Position numbers and translations under genes: made by a program. This document shows positions 23,193-35,525 of a stretch of 64,000 nucleotides of DNA, one piece after another. Origin of the DNA: Lagopus muta. Lineage: Eukaryota > Chordata > Aves > Galliformes > Phasianidae. Under the pieces are notes generated by a model. It was not told the origin of the DNA. It made no database searches and saw only the letters and a list, made by a program, of their open reading frames with translations. The stretch is from contig NC_064435.1 in NCBI RefSeq assembly GCF_023343835.1, positions 60,843,634 through 60,907,633 on the forward strand. Reading direction: 5' to 3'. Each line of letters starts with the position of its first letter. Position 1 is the stretch's first letter.

Positions 23193-23711
23193 TACGAGGG
23201 ATGAAAGCAATGCTTCCTGTTTTATTATGTTAACTCATAGCATCAGAGGTGGATGTTGGTGTTATGGCAGTAGAGGTTGAGCCTTCCCACCAATATCCCA
23301 TTGCATTTTGCTGTTGTGACAGATGGCAGCAGAGGGGCATTGGCATCTGGTATACAAGTGTGCACAAAGCAAAGGATTATCTCTGGGTTCCTCCATGCAG
23401 AAAAATGGCACCCATTGACATTCACTGATGCTTCTGAACGCTGATGGAGACCAAACAGTGGATGTGAGCAAAGAGAGGCAGTGGGTGGTGATTTTCGAAG
23501 TGGTGACGAGCAAAAGAGGGTCACTTCTGCTGATGCAGATCTTTTGTTCATAGCTGATAAAAATGCATAGCTAGTGGTGACTGTGTTGAAAAATACAATT
23601 TTTTTGTTGTTGATGAGAATTTGGTCCATCAAATAGTGATATTGTTCTCTTTGTATCTGTTGTGGTTTCCTGGAAATAAATAGAAAGCATTGCTTTTGGA
23701 GCAATATATAT
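23193..23711 (+). mobile_element. Galluhop-type mariner, internal-deletion derivative
   Basis: Both ends carry matching inverted repeats: 23203-23221 (gaaagcaatgcttcctgtt) pairs with the reverse complement of 23679-23697, 16 of 19 bases identical. Inside the left end is the known Galluhop leader (gaggtggatgttggtg, then tatggcagtagaggttgag). It is followed by the start of a mariner transposase on the plus strand: FLHAEK, then a one-base loss near 23400, then a shifted MAP..DIH block and GDQTVDVS. The right part resumes at the element's 3' region near 23555. The copy is about 0.5 kb against roughly 1.2-1.3 kb for a full mariner. The DDE/D catalytic core is missing, so it is a dead, MITE-like derivative. 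The long minus-strand frame across it is antisense noise. Confidence 0.88.
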
Positions 23712-24609
23712 TTTGAATGTAATAAAATACATTGAATTTCTACATGCCATCTTGAGCAATACAGGCTGAAGCCTCTCTGGTAAATGGATTCTAAAATAAG
23801 TGAAAGAAAAAAAATGGCACTGTACTGGAGACTACCATTTCTCAGCAAAGAAAGGGGCTATAGGAAGGAAGGGATGTGTATGAGTGTCCAGCTATGCCAG
23901 AGGGTGTCTCACCTTACAGGAATCCCTGCAACATCCAGTTTGAATGTAAAGTATGGTCTAATATGTTAGAATTTGATATGAAGCAATTAAAATGTTGGGG
24001 TTTTTTGTTTTGTTTTGTTTTTCCTTTTTTAACGTGAAGTATAAAATGAAAGTAGTGTATTTTTGAATTTGCAACAAATCTATCCCACAAACCCATTTCT
24101 TTTTACCAGGTAATGTGAAACCCACTGTAAATGTAAATCCTGTAGTGACATACATATTTGTTTTGTAGCTGAAAACATCAGTAGTGAGATACTGAAGGTA
24201 ATATGGGAGATAAACAATAGTGTTTAAAAGTGACCACATGGTATTAGGGATGAGTGAATATTTTTAGGTTAAAACTGCCAAGGAAATATATAATGCCATT
24301 TCTGCAGGTACACTGATTTAAAAAAGAAACTGTGTTTATAGATGGCTGAATACAAGTGAAAAATTGAGTTTGTAACAGAGGTAAATGACTTGTTTAGGAA
24401 TCTGGTCTACTAGATAGTTTGCCAAATCTTTTAGTTTTTAACTCTGTGATCTGTTCACTGTGCACCTACTGGTGCATTACACTTTCCCATTTGTGTCAAT
24501 GCCAGTTCTGCTTCTAAAATATACTTCATACTCCTGAAAAAACTGTTTTAAATTGCTTCTCTCTACTGCCTATTTTTAGTTTTAGCTCAGTTTATCCTAT
24601 CTGGCATTA

Positions 24610-24690
24610 GCTTATATATATGCGTGTTCGAGCATGCAGCGTGCAAGTATGTGTGCACATCTGTTGATCTAGATAATTTGCATGCAAAAA
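24610..24690. other. Alternating purine-pyrimidine block with octamer palindrome
   Basis: The block runs tatatatatgcgtgttcg and on through gcatgcagcgtgcaag and tgtgtgcacatc. It has several CpGs and much alternating purine-pyrimidine sequence, which favours Z-DNA. At 24677-24688 is a perfect 12-base palindrome, tttgcatgcaaa, which contains the POU octamer ATTTGCAT together with the preceding base. Regulatory use is inference. Confidence 0.35.
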
Positions 24691-25345
24691 GAACAGAATA
24701 TCAGCAACTATTCCAGTGATGACTGTATTGCAACAGTGAAGTTGTCATATTTAAAAGTATGCTGCAGTTATTTATTTTAGGGGCTAATTGGATTGAAGCC
24801 ATGGTGTATTTTATTATAAAAACTTTTTTTTTTCTTTTTTTTGCTACAAAAGTAGACTCTCAGTAGACTCTCTACTGTGATTTCAGTAGAATAAATTCAC
24901 TTTCACAATCCATTCAATACCTGATTATTTCAGATTACTGAGGTAATGGAGATAATATTAACTTATTCTTGTCTTACAGTTAATAAATTGCACCATGGAT
25001 AACAGAATGAGCCACTGCTGATACTTATTCAACAGGCCCACTTTAGAAACTTCAGCAGAGACTTGTTTTTCATTAAATACATTTGTAATCTAATTTACAT
25101 GGAGGAATTAATATATTTCTTGAAACTGTTGTCATGCATCAAATAAAATGTAGTTCAATAGCAGCTTTTTTTAGCATTCCTGGCAGAAGTGAATAGCAAT
25201 TATGGAAGCTTTATTTTTGTTTTGTTTTCTTTTGTTTTGTTTTGTTCTGGCATCATTTTTTGATATTATTGAAGATTCTCTGTTTTTAAGAAGCTGAAGT
25301 GTATGATTCAGTGCACTTTTGGACAGCCTTCTCCAATGATTCTGC

Positions 25346-25371
<26 letters not shown>
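25346..25371. repeat. Poly(A) tract, 26 bases
   Basis: Uninterrupted A run. The sequence just after it contains a 14-base tandem pair (gtaaatataccctt) at about 25373-25400. No retrocopy body is recognised on either side. Confidence 0.9.
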
Positions 25372-25377
<6 letters not shown>

Positions 25378-26162
25378 ATACCCTTTGTAAATATACCCTT
25401 GCCCCCAAATGACAAAATACTCACATTGAAAAATGCAGTGACAAAATAAAGCATAATGCTTTAACATTTTTTGTCAGATCATGATAATAGTTTTTATTTT
25501 TCTTAATTAAGCATAAACTAAAATTAATGCTTTAAAGGTCTCTCATGTACAATTTTCTTAAAATATCTGAAGGTGGGATAGAAAATGACATGTAAGAGGA
25601 TTGTTACTGAAGAGAAAGAGGGAAAGTAGCTGAAAAATTACCTAATAAGAAGTTGAGGAAATGATGATACGATACAAAGATTAAAGAAGGAGAAAAAAGA
25701 AAAGAACTCCAAGGTGCAACTTTGATCTGTAATATTACAGATCTAATGTGGTGTGGTGTTCTTATACTTATCAAAAGTCCACTTTGGCCTCACCTAGCAA
25801 TTCTGTTTGCCTTTAATTTTTATATGTTTCAAAATTATTACCCTGGAGCAATTACTGGAGAATTAACACAGTTGTGAATTAAAAAAAAGAAAGAAGAAAA
25901 AAAAAAAGTCAGAACGTTCTGATATATCTTAACAGGCTGACTTAGGATGTGTAAGACAAAGATTCAGATTTTCACTTTGCTTACTTGAGGGTCATTTTCA
26001 TCAGAAATCACCCCAAATCAAACTTGAAAGAGAATAAATAGAGTTTTAATTTCCCTAAAGTATTACTTTCCAATAACTGAGTTTCCTAAGAATGAGCTAG
26101 TAGAACTTGCTGTTTCTGTTTAATACTATTAACTTGAAGAATCTAACTTTTCCTATCTTCTC

Positions 26163-27215
26163 ACAGAATCACAGAACTGTAGAGGTTGAAAGGGATCTCT
26201 TGACATCTTCTTGTCCAAACTCCCTTTTCAGGCATGGTGAGGTAGAACAGGTTGCCCGAATTGTGTTCAGTGGAAGTCAGGTTTTGAATATTTCAAGGCT
26301 TAGAGATTCACAGCCTCACAGGTCAGCCTGGTCGAGTGCATGGTCATCCTCACAGTAAAGTGCTTCCTAATCAGATGGAACCTCCAGTGTTCCAGTTTGT
26401 GCACACTGCCTCTTGTTCTGTCACTGAGCACCACTGAGAAATAAGAACACAGCCTGCGCCTCCATGATCATGACCACCATAGCCATGTAATCTTACTATT
26501 CCAGGTCACCCTTTACAATATGATTGGCACCTACATGCAATAACAGCAAGGGTGAAGGCAAAACCCCTGCAAATAGCAAACATTCCTAGAAGACAGCTCA
26601 GGTTGGCAGATGGGCATCTCAATCCTCTGCACCTGGTAGCCTGCTAGCTCTTCTTCCCTCAGTGGCCCAGAGTAGCTCAGGCTGAGCCACCAAACATGAT
26701 TCATTTGATGGCACTCACAATTATAAGTACATTAAACCAATGCAGTTACTGAAAGTCTTCAGGTAGGTCAGGAGTCTTCTTCTTGGTATGAGAAGTCATC
26801 AGCTTCCACATTTTCTCATGATGAAAGTTTCACTTTCCAACTTCATGGGCACAGACTTCCTGCCTCTCTGCTTCAGCTAAAGGTTCAGGTTCTTGAAGCT
26901 GTTTGGTCTCAGAGAAAGTCCAGTTGATCTCCTTCTCATCCTTGTAGATGCACTGCAGACTGGCCATTTTCTCTGCCACTCTTCCACTTGGCTTTACAAA
27001 TCACTGAAAACTTCACACCTCCTGCAGACTAGAAAACCATATGCTCTAGGCTCTAGAAGAGACCCCTGGTATCCTTTGCAGTTTGAGACTTGCAGAGCTG
27101 CATCCTTCTATGGCTTCATCTTTGAACAAGAGTCTAATAATGAATGGACAGATTCCTGGCTCCTGGGAACAGTGCTGTGTGGCATATCACCATCCCAGCT
27201 AATGTGAGGACAGAA
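26163..27215 (-). mobile_element. CR1 LINE lacking ORF2 (ORF1 joined to 3' end)
   Basis: Read on the minus strand, this copy has CR1 ORF1 parts in the right order. A block near 26942-26879 reads EKEINWTFSETKQLQEPEP, like the ORF1 EKEID..FSETLQLQEPEP signature. Then 26617-26560 reads MPICQPELSSRNVCYLQG, like the ORF1 SGNH-hydrolase region (APICRPDLSSREVCCLPG). Then near 26535-26498 comes VGANHIVKGDLE, like HVGTNDTARGDLE. At about 26446-26436 ORF1 sequence (gcgcaggctgtgttct) passes directly into the standard 3' region (cagtggtgctcagtgac). The element ends with the CR1 terminus at 26163. Endonuclease and reverse transcriptase are absent. Frameshifts and stops occur throughout. Confidence 0.85.
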
Positions 27216-30200
27216 AGTTTTCATCACAGTTGCATACAATCCTTCATCTGTTGGTTGCACAATAGAAACTGTGCTCTGTGTCTCGCTCTTACATAAATCT
27301 CTCCTAAGCTTTGGCTAAACAGATCCTTGGCTCTCACTATTTAGGATATAGTCACTCTGTGAATTTGTTGTTTTTATGTTAAAATATTCTAAATAGTTCT
27401 GAGATTTAATTTCTGTAGATTAGAGTAGAGTCATTTGGTCACTCGTGCCCTGCTTGCCTTCTTTTTATTTCTGAATATCTGTCTGTATGCCTACAAATAA
27501 AAACAAAATGTTGTTCACAGAAAGTTTTGCTGAGCAAATTGAGATTTTATGTAATTCACATTTTCATTAATGTTGTGGTATTTTTAGTCTTCAGAAGGTC
27601 TTAGGAGAAGAATTTGATTGTGAAATCAGAAGGATGTCTCAGTGAGTTGAAAACAACCTGAAAGCAGATGACCAGAAAGCAGCTGGATAACATGGTCAGT
27701 GGTTACACAAAGATAATTGGTAACTTTCACCTAACAAATTTGTAATTGCAGTGATCATCATTTGAAGAACAGCTAGCCTAATGCATTATTAAAATAGTGC
27801 TGCCTAAAAAAAAAGGAACCCTGAAACAAGCCTTGTATTTTAATACATTGAAGGCGTATTGTGAAACAAAGTCATCAGTAACAATCTTTTTGTAATATTT
27901 TTCAAACATGGTATCATTTCACACGTAAGATTGGTTTAAAAGAGATGACTTATTGTCTTTATCTGAAGTATGATCAGAAGTAAAGCAGAATGAACTAAAC
28001 TCAGAATAGATAGAATGAATTGACATTGAGAGAGTAGATATTTTAGTGTCCTTTGGAAGCCAGTCATCCCACCTGTCCTCCACATTTGCAGTGATCTTTG
28101 AAGTGGCTTAGCAGAAACCTGTATTCCTAAAGGTAATGAAGATATAATATCAGTAAATTTATGGGATTTCTGGGAACCACTTAAGACAAATAATAAATTG
28201 AGCAGTAGTTTTTCATAGCTCATTCAAATGCCTACTATATCATGAAAAGGAATGTGTAATAAAGCAAATGCACTGAATAGAATACAGTGAAAATACAATG
28301 TGAATAAAAATGGATAATAAGTTAAAATTGATGCTAAGGCTATGAATAAACAGAGGCAGATGTATATCTATAAGTTGTATAGCAACTAGATATCCAGGGT
28401 ACCTAAGTATACATATAGTTTTTTTTTTTTAGTTTAGGGAATGTTTGTCTCAAAAGAGTGAATGCCAGATTTTTTAACTAATGATAAAATTATGCAGTTA
28501 GTAAAAAAATATTATTTAGACATGACGAGAGTTTATCCTAAAGTATTCTAATATAGCTCCAGTTGTTCAAAGAGTTGGATTTTTCACTGTGAATAATGTT
28601 TTCAAATGTTGCCCATTTTGTAAGCAGTTCACATATAGCACCTGATGTTTAAGACATACCAATTATTCAGAATTATTTTACTTTAACAGATTTACCTTTT
28701 TATACAGTTACATACCTTATGTACAAACTGTGTTCTGTTGGGTACCAAATATTGTATTGTTTCCACTTATAGAGAAAGACAGAACTGAGTGAGCAATAAA
28801 CCAGAAATATTGCTGTTCTGATAAAGAAGATATTGATGAACAGATATTTGTGCTAAAGCTCAGGAAATTATCAGGCATCCAAAATTCGGAGCTAGTGGTC
28901 ATGTAGTTGTGCAAACATGTTTTAGTCCTGTTAACGACAAAAAGATGACTGCAACATGTTACGATAGCTATGATGAAGAAGAATGCAGTGATGGGAACAG
29001 GCCTAAGTTTCCATTTCCTTTTTAGTTCATGGATTGTAACTAGCATACTGAAGAAAAAAAGCAGGATCTTGTAAGGTTACTAGATTAGAAATATGGGGAT
29101 ACACCTAACAGAGGTCATTCAACCTCTGTAGCATGTAAAGTAGGAAGAAATTGAATCTTGTGCTCAAAGTAGGGCTGACCTCAAAGTCAAATAAGGTTGC
29201 CAAGGACTGCTTAGAAGTGATAAATTAATGAGGAAAATTTGAGCTCTTTTTTACTAAATTAGAGAAAAGAATATTTTCATGGGAAACTAAGGACTTCAAG
29301 TTTATATGGAGATTTGGGCATTCCAGAATCCCTACCAAACAGTTTATTGTGTTGTTCCTCAGTGTGCAGCCATATGAATGTAAATCAATAGGAAACAGGG
29401 AGAGTAGGAACCATATCCACTATGTGAGGTCCATCAAGCTCTGTGACAAGAACTATTCAGGACTTTGTGTAGAGAAATTGTCATCGTTCAGACAGCCTGG
29501 TGGCCTTGAAGTTTCCTAACCACTTTCTTTCAAAATGTTGAGCAACAAAGTCTTTGAGAAAAATTTCAGCTTGCTACCGATAAGATGGAGGATCAAGGTT
29601 CACGTCAGTGTTTTGTTACAGTTAAACTCAGCATTTCAGGATTGCCATTTTGGAAATTGTTGCTAAATATGCCTATATTTCATTTATTCAGCTATAGTCT
29701 TTTTTGGTCCAGAGCTGATAACGCCTCTAAGACAGAAGTGATGATTCTGTGATTCCTGGTTTGTGATTTGGCCTTGTGTAGACTATTGCAAAAATTGACA
29801 TAACATGACAATAAGAAACTTCAGCAGACACTCCATTCAGTCTTGCACTTAAAGGTGCATTGTAGAGCATTTTGTACAACGCCCCCTCTCACCCTCCCAA
29901 AAGCAAACTTTACTTTCCTTTCCTCTGGATTATGCCTAAATGCAACAAGTAAGATAGATGATTACAACTCAGTATTTTTCACAATTTCTGTCAGGCATAT
30001 TTGGTTTTGATTGTAACACTAAACCAAACATGTTTGGTTTTGTCTGTTGCTTGCAGAAGTTTTCTTACATAAGTGACTATTTTCCTTTTAACATGCATTC
30101 TTTCACAATGAGAAAAGTTCTCTATATTGTAGAGCTTCATATTTATATGTAAGGAAAAAGGCCTCATGATGAAAATTCAGTTGAAATCAAAGTGAATGTC

Positions 30201-31199
30201 TATGTAATGTTAATTTAATTACATTATTTTCTGTTATTGTTTATAAAAATGATTTATGAGACTCCTTTTGCAAATCTCAAAGTGCTCAATGAATTATGAG
30301 CTGTGGTTCTTAGCTAAAATTCTACAACCAGAACTTATATTGTGACAGAAGAAAACCTTAAATTACAGCTAAAAGTAAAGTAAAAATAGTAAAAGGTATT
30401 ACAGTGATAATGAAAAATAATCAAAGAAATTCAGAGTTAGGTTCCTCTTAAGAGAAAAACAAAAATATTAGAGCACAGCTTCCTCAAAGACTTCATTTTT
30501 TATTTCTGATGATGCCTGGCAAGTGAGCAAAACCTTATAACCATAGAGTGCTAGCTCTGGAGATCCAAATTATATTTAAAAGTTTTTAAAATTCATTAGA
30601 TTTCTTCTCTCTCATTTTATTTCTTCCTGAGTGATAATCTTTTCTTCATAACTAGGTGAAAATCAGTAATTAATCTGCTTTTAAAGCCTTTTTTCTGTAG
30701 GGTAGCTGTAGTTTTACAGTTACAAAGACTGTAAAAATGCAAATGAAGTGTATAACTAAAACCAGTGAAGGGACAGGGTTGGATGTTGACATTTGTATTT
30801 TTCACATGTATAATGTTTTAGAGAGTCCTGATCTCAAATAAACCTTGTGGTTTTGGTGTCAGTAAATTAGAAGAAAAAGCTTCAGGATTGTATGGTTGGC
30901 TTCCTTCTAAAATAAATGCTCCTACAGTGAGTATGAATGAGTATATTAAAAAGATATGTGATAAACCCCCCAGTTGTTCCTCCTCCTGGACTCCCTTCTC
31001 CTCAAGCTGGACAATGAGTTGTGGTGGAAACACTGCATTTGGACAGCCTGCATGATCTCTGTGGGAACTACTACTGCAGTCCTGTACGCATTCCAAATAA
31101 AGCAATTTAGTTTAAAAGCATCTGCTTTTCCCTGTTTCAAGATACTGCTAATCAGCCAATTGACATTGTTTTGCCTCTGCAATGCCAGGGGCTCCTGAA
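27216..31199. other. Unique non-coding DNA
   Basis: No confident gene. The minus strand has two exon-like segments at 28126-28073 and 29047-28716, treated separately. A small inverted repeat (acagaggt with acctctgt) lies at about 29108-29129. The rest is ordinary AT-rich sequence. Confidence 0.5.
28716..29047 (-). other. Open segment with membrane-like span and splice signals
   Basis: A good acceptor (ctgctttttttcttcag) precedes 29047 on the minus strand. An ATG follows one base later, and 109 codons run to a TAA at 28719-28717. That stop is one base before a good donor (AAG then GTATGT). The product would begin with a basic stretch (KRKWKLR), then a hydrophobic span of about 20 residues (PITAFFFIIAIVTCCSHLFV), which suits a type II membrane anchor. 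Nothing is recognised. A stop just before the donor would make this a last coding exon followed by an untranslated exon, or a coincidence. Confidence 0.18.
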
Positions 31200-31378
31200 T
31201 AAAAACATTAGTTCTGCCATGCTGGATCAGATGAAAGAGTCCATCTTACCCTGGTTTCCTTTTCCACTGGTGACAAGCAGCAGATGCCTAGGGAAGCATA
31301 CGGTGATAATTCCCTCTGTGTACCCTCCTGGCTGCCAGCAATATGTAGACTTGGTGAATCAGAGGAGCTGCCTTTCTG
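31200..31378 (+). mobile_element. Ancient amniote interspersed repeat, copy 2
   Basis: This is a longer and better copy of the family seen at 16843. Matching words are gttctgccatgctggatcag, then gtgacaagcagcagatgcc, tagggaagcatacggtg, tccctctgtgtaccctcc and gctgccagcaatatgtag. They occur in the same order as the known repeat (gccatactggatcagacc ... agcagatgcttagggaag ... ccccagtgtactctcccagcctccagcaatctgtgg). Orientation is plus, as in copy 1. It has no coding content. The family name is left open. Confidence 0.65.
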
Positions 31379-34300
31379 ATTTTTCTTATATAACCAGAAT
31401 CCTTTGCTTTTTCTTTTTGCTTTTTGTGTTCATGATCTAAAAACATATTGACCCTTTAAAGCATACCACTTCATGATTTCGATTCACCCAGAACCACTTT
31501 TGATTTTGCATCACTTTCTCATAAATCTATTTATAGACCTTTTTTGTTTTTCTTCTACATGGTAGAAGTTGCTCTCTCTCATCATCTGTTCTTTGTATAG
31601 GCATTGTGCCATACATTCTTTCTGTAGCTTCTCCAGTGCTATTTTACCTTTTATAGAAAAAAAGCAGCACCTATAATCAGTGAATAATTACATGTTCTAT
31701 TTGATTCTGTTTTCCTCCTAACAATGCTTAACATTTGTACTAAGAGTTTCCATTTATTTCATCTCACTTCAGAACCATGATGGACTTAGTAGCATCAGTA
31801 TATTTTGAACATTGCTGATGCTTGTACAAGATCCTACCAGACCCTGTTGTTGATCTACCCTACAGAATCTCCATTTACTCTACCTTTTAGTTGCAGATTA
31901 TGCAAATAGATGTTTGTCTCATCCATTAGAATTTTAATATATTTTGGAACCTATCATAAGATATGATTACTTTTTAAAAACCCAAATATAATATGTCAAA
32001 CAGATCATTGTCATTAATATTCTCCATTAGTTCTACAGAGCTCATAAATAATCTGTAAGCACAGACCGTCTTTATGAATTCAAGTTTATTTCTCACTGAA
32101 TCATATGTGTCAGTGAGTCTGTTGTCTCTGTTCTTTATTGCAGTTTCTACGGGTTTAATCAGATTTGGTATCATACTTAATGATTTGGAGTTCCCTAGGC
32201 ACATTTCTCCATTTAAAACATTTTTAAAAGTTGATATCTAGTGTTTACAAACAGTTATACTATTTAAAAATTGGTAGTATGGATCACAACTATTGACAAA
32301 ACTAACATAAGCTAAGAACAGTTGTGTAAATCAATGTTTGGAATGACTAGTACTGACTTACTGGCAATTTAATTTCTTACCTTTCAGCTGAAAGCATTAA
32401 ATCTCATTTATTTATAGAAAATCTATTTTCATTATTTTTTTTCTAAAATGTAACATGTTAATTACAAAAAATGGTGCATTTAACCAATATGTGTTGAAAG
32501 TCTCATGTATAAAAGGGTAGAAAGAAAATAGTAAATACTGTTTTTATAGAAGATCTTACAGAAATGATGTGTCTCTGTATTACAGAGATAATTATTTAGA
32601 AATTGAAGGGGATTATACAACACTATTTCTTTGTTTCAGATTATTTCACGGTTTTGTCTTTTTGGGCAGTGTTAGGTGAATTTGATGCAAAGGTACTAGA
32701 TTTCCTCAAAATATACGTGCTTTTTATTTGTTTGTTTGTTTGTTTCCAGAAAGTACCATTTATGTTTAAAGATAACAGATATTTTGTTAAAAAAACATGT
32801 GGCTTTCTGAAAGGGAGTGGAAAAAGAATGGAACATGATTAGCACCATGTCAAATTAGGTAGTAAGCCTGCACACACACTGTGTTGATGTGAAGAAGAAG
32901 AAATGCATGGCTTAAACTTTGCCCAAGGCTCCTGTAAGTGTAGTACCATTTCAGCTCATGGAGGATCTAGAAATACACGAGTACGTTGTGCTAATTCTTC
33001 CTGTCTGGCCTCTTTCTTGACTCAGAGATAATAGGGTCATCTGGTCAGTACATGTCATGCTGCTGCAGTAGAATTGCAAAGTAGCTGTAATAATTTTATG
33101 GTGCATATACTATAGCTGTCTAAATGTTGGCTTCTATTAATGAAGTTTGGAGTTAAGAAAGAAGTTTGCACCTTGAGAAATGTGAGAGTTCTTCTAGCAG
33201 ACGGTTCAAAGACTTTCTCAGACCACATAGTCAAACTATAGTCAGCAAGATGACTGAAGAATTGAAAAGATTTTTTATAATCTTATTAACCCAATCTTGC
33301 AGCCCAGCTAAAGCTACTTTAAACTCCTTTTACATTCCTGAAAAAAGACAAAGTAAATAAGTATATACATGAAAAAGGAGCCATGCTGGCTTAAGAATGA
33401 ATAACAGAAGCCTGTGGATCAAGAATCCTCCCAGCATCACTCAGTTCTTCCACTTTCAGTTTGGAACAATAAGAGTCTTTGTTGGGATGATGCATATTAA
33501 TAGTCTGTGACAAGTTATAAATACATTGTGGTTGAATGGATTTTTTTCTACAATGGATTCTTATAGTGTTTGTCTATCGGAATGATATGCATGGATTTTA
33601 AACAACCTGAATACGTTTTTGGAATTATATCTTTGAAAGTTGACATGATAGGCAATAATACAAACTTAGGATGATACAATGTAAAGTCATTTGGCAATTC
33701 TATGACCCAGTAAGGTAGAAAAGAAAGTGTGCTTAATAATAAAAAAGGGTTATTTTTACTATGAAAGAGATTTGAGAAGTAAAAAAAATGTAAATTTCAC
33801 TCAATTTTCACTACCTTTTGTTGCTTGAATTTATGCAAGGAAGAATGATAGTATTCGGATATAATATTCTGTGTTTTCACAATATAATGTCAGTGAGAAA
33901 AGGATAGTATTCTCATACTTTCTTGACAGTTAACCCACAGTGATAGCTTTCTGTAGGGACAATAAAGTTTTTTTTCACATTACTCTTAGTTTTCCTTTGG
34001 AGGAAGCATATTAATATTTGAAAACAATAGTGTACATCTTTTATTATCTCCTGGTAATTAAAAATGGATATTTCTAGTAAGTGTTATTTAAATCATCTGA
34101 AAAAGCTTAGATTATCAGAACTCCTCTACAATCAGAAAATGTGGGTAGTAATCAATGTTAAAATGATTACAGTTGTTTCCAAGGAAAAATGTATGCCAGC
34201 AGTTTGAATTTTATGACAATCAGAAAACAGAAGACTTTGCAAGAAAAAAAACTAATTTAATAAAATACTAAATGAAATCTGGTTTTGAATAGTTGCCAAT

Positions 34301-34805
34301 GATATGCTTTTTGCAAATATGAAAAAAGAAAATATCTTTTAAATTTTAAATAGTTAAATTTAAAGCTGCCTTCTGAATGTAAAAACAAAACAAAACAAAA
34401 CGTTTTCATCATTAATAAGACTGTGAGTAGTGTGCCATCAGAAACCTGGTTTTAAGCTCTCTCAAAACATGCCTCTGGCTGAATACTGAATGTATTAAAT
34501 GTATATTAAAATGCATGTTACTTGAATACACCCATAGTGCCATGTGATCTGGATTACTATAAGAGACCTATTCTTGCTATTATTTTTCAGTCCATCAATC
34601 TCTGCATTATCAACAAACTTCATTAATTATGTGTTCTTCTGAATTACCGAATACATTGAACACTAGCATTCACTAATAATGCCACCAACTTCTTTCTCAA
34701 TATGTTTGGTTACCAAATCTGAAAAATAGTCACATTTCAAGTCAGATAGCATCCATTATTTTGATTTTATATACTGTAGGTATCTAAACAGGCAAATATG
34801 CAACG

Positions 34806-34813
34806 CACACACA

Positions 34814-34848
<35 letters not shown>

Positions 34849-34849
34849 A
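34806..34849. repeat. (CA)n microsatellite fused to poly(A)
   Basis: Eleven CA units run directly into about 22 A residues. Both halves are slippage-prone. There is no SINE or LINE body upstream that would explain the A run as a tail. Confidence 0.96.
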
Positions 34850-35500
34850 GTCGCTTGATCACCGTACAAAAAAATGTTTAATTAGTACCAATTAAGTCGT
34901 GTACTTTTGAGCTTACTCTAAAAATTTTTTATTTTATTTATGGTAGGTTGTTTTATAACTAGGTTGGCTACAAACATGAGAGAAGCATCATTTATAAAGT
35001 CTATATGTAAAATGGCACCTATTAAAACTTTTAATTGTAAATCTAGAGTGAGACATTTCAGGGTAAGTGCAGATTAACAGAATGCTTCATGTTTCAGTTT
35101 TTGGAGTTGGTAGTTTAGGAAGAAAATACCCATACCCACGTCAGTACCGAAAAATGTGATAATTATCTATTAAAAAAATATATCTATTATTGTGTTAGGA
35201 TTTTTTAGCTTATTTTGGGAAAAATGAAATTTTAGATGAATTGTTGTGTGATTTACTAATCTTGCTGTTATTCTGTTGAAACTACTATTCCTGTCTGGTA
35301 GTATTTTAACATTTTAGTGATTTGTGGTCCCTGTGGCAAGTTAAACTTTTCAGCATGAGATTCCAATTGACTGCTAAGACAACAGCTATGAAGAACTAGC
35401 CTAGACAGACATGCTTAAGCATAAGTATACACATTTCCCTGTCTAGAATCTAGGAACCTCACGTGCCTTGCAATCATAAAAGAATTTTAAGCTTTTAAGC

Positions 35501-35525
35501 TTTTTTTTTTTTTTTTTTTTTTTTT
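35501..35525. repeat. Poly(T) tract, 25 bases
   Basis: Uninterrupted T run, preceded by ttttaagcttttaagc. It could be the tail of a minus-strand retrocopy, but I see no recognisable body on its right side. Confidence 0.9.

Larger units (their letters stand above)
23712..26162. other. Unique non-coding DNA with purine-pyrimidine block
   Basis: No gene recognised. Simple tracts are a (GTTTT)n at about 24001-24021, another at about 25216-25246, and a poly(A) at 25346-25371. A stretch at 24610-24690 alternates purine and pyrimidine and is described separately. Confidence 0.55.

Noticed and set aside
23243..23848. 201-codon open frame on the minus strand, the longest in the window
   Set aside because: It lies antisense to the mariner relic, whose own reading direction is plus and is already broken. 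The minus-strand peptide has no domain.
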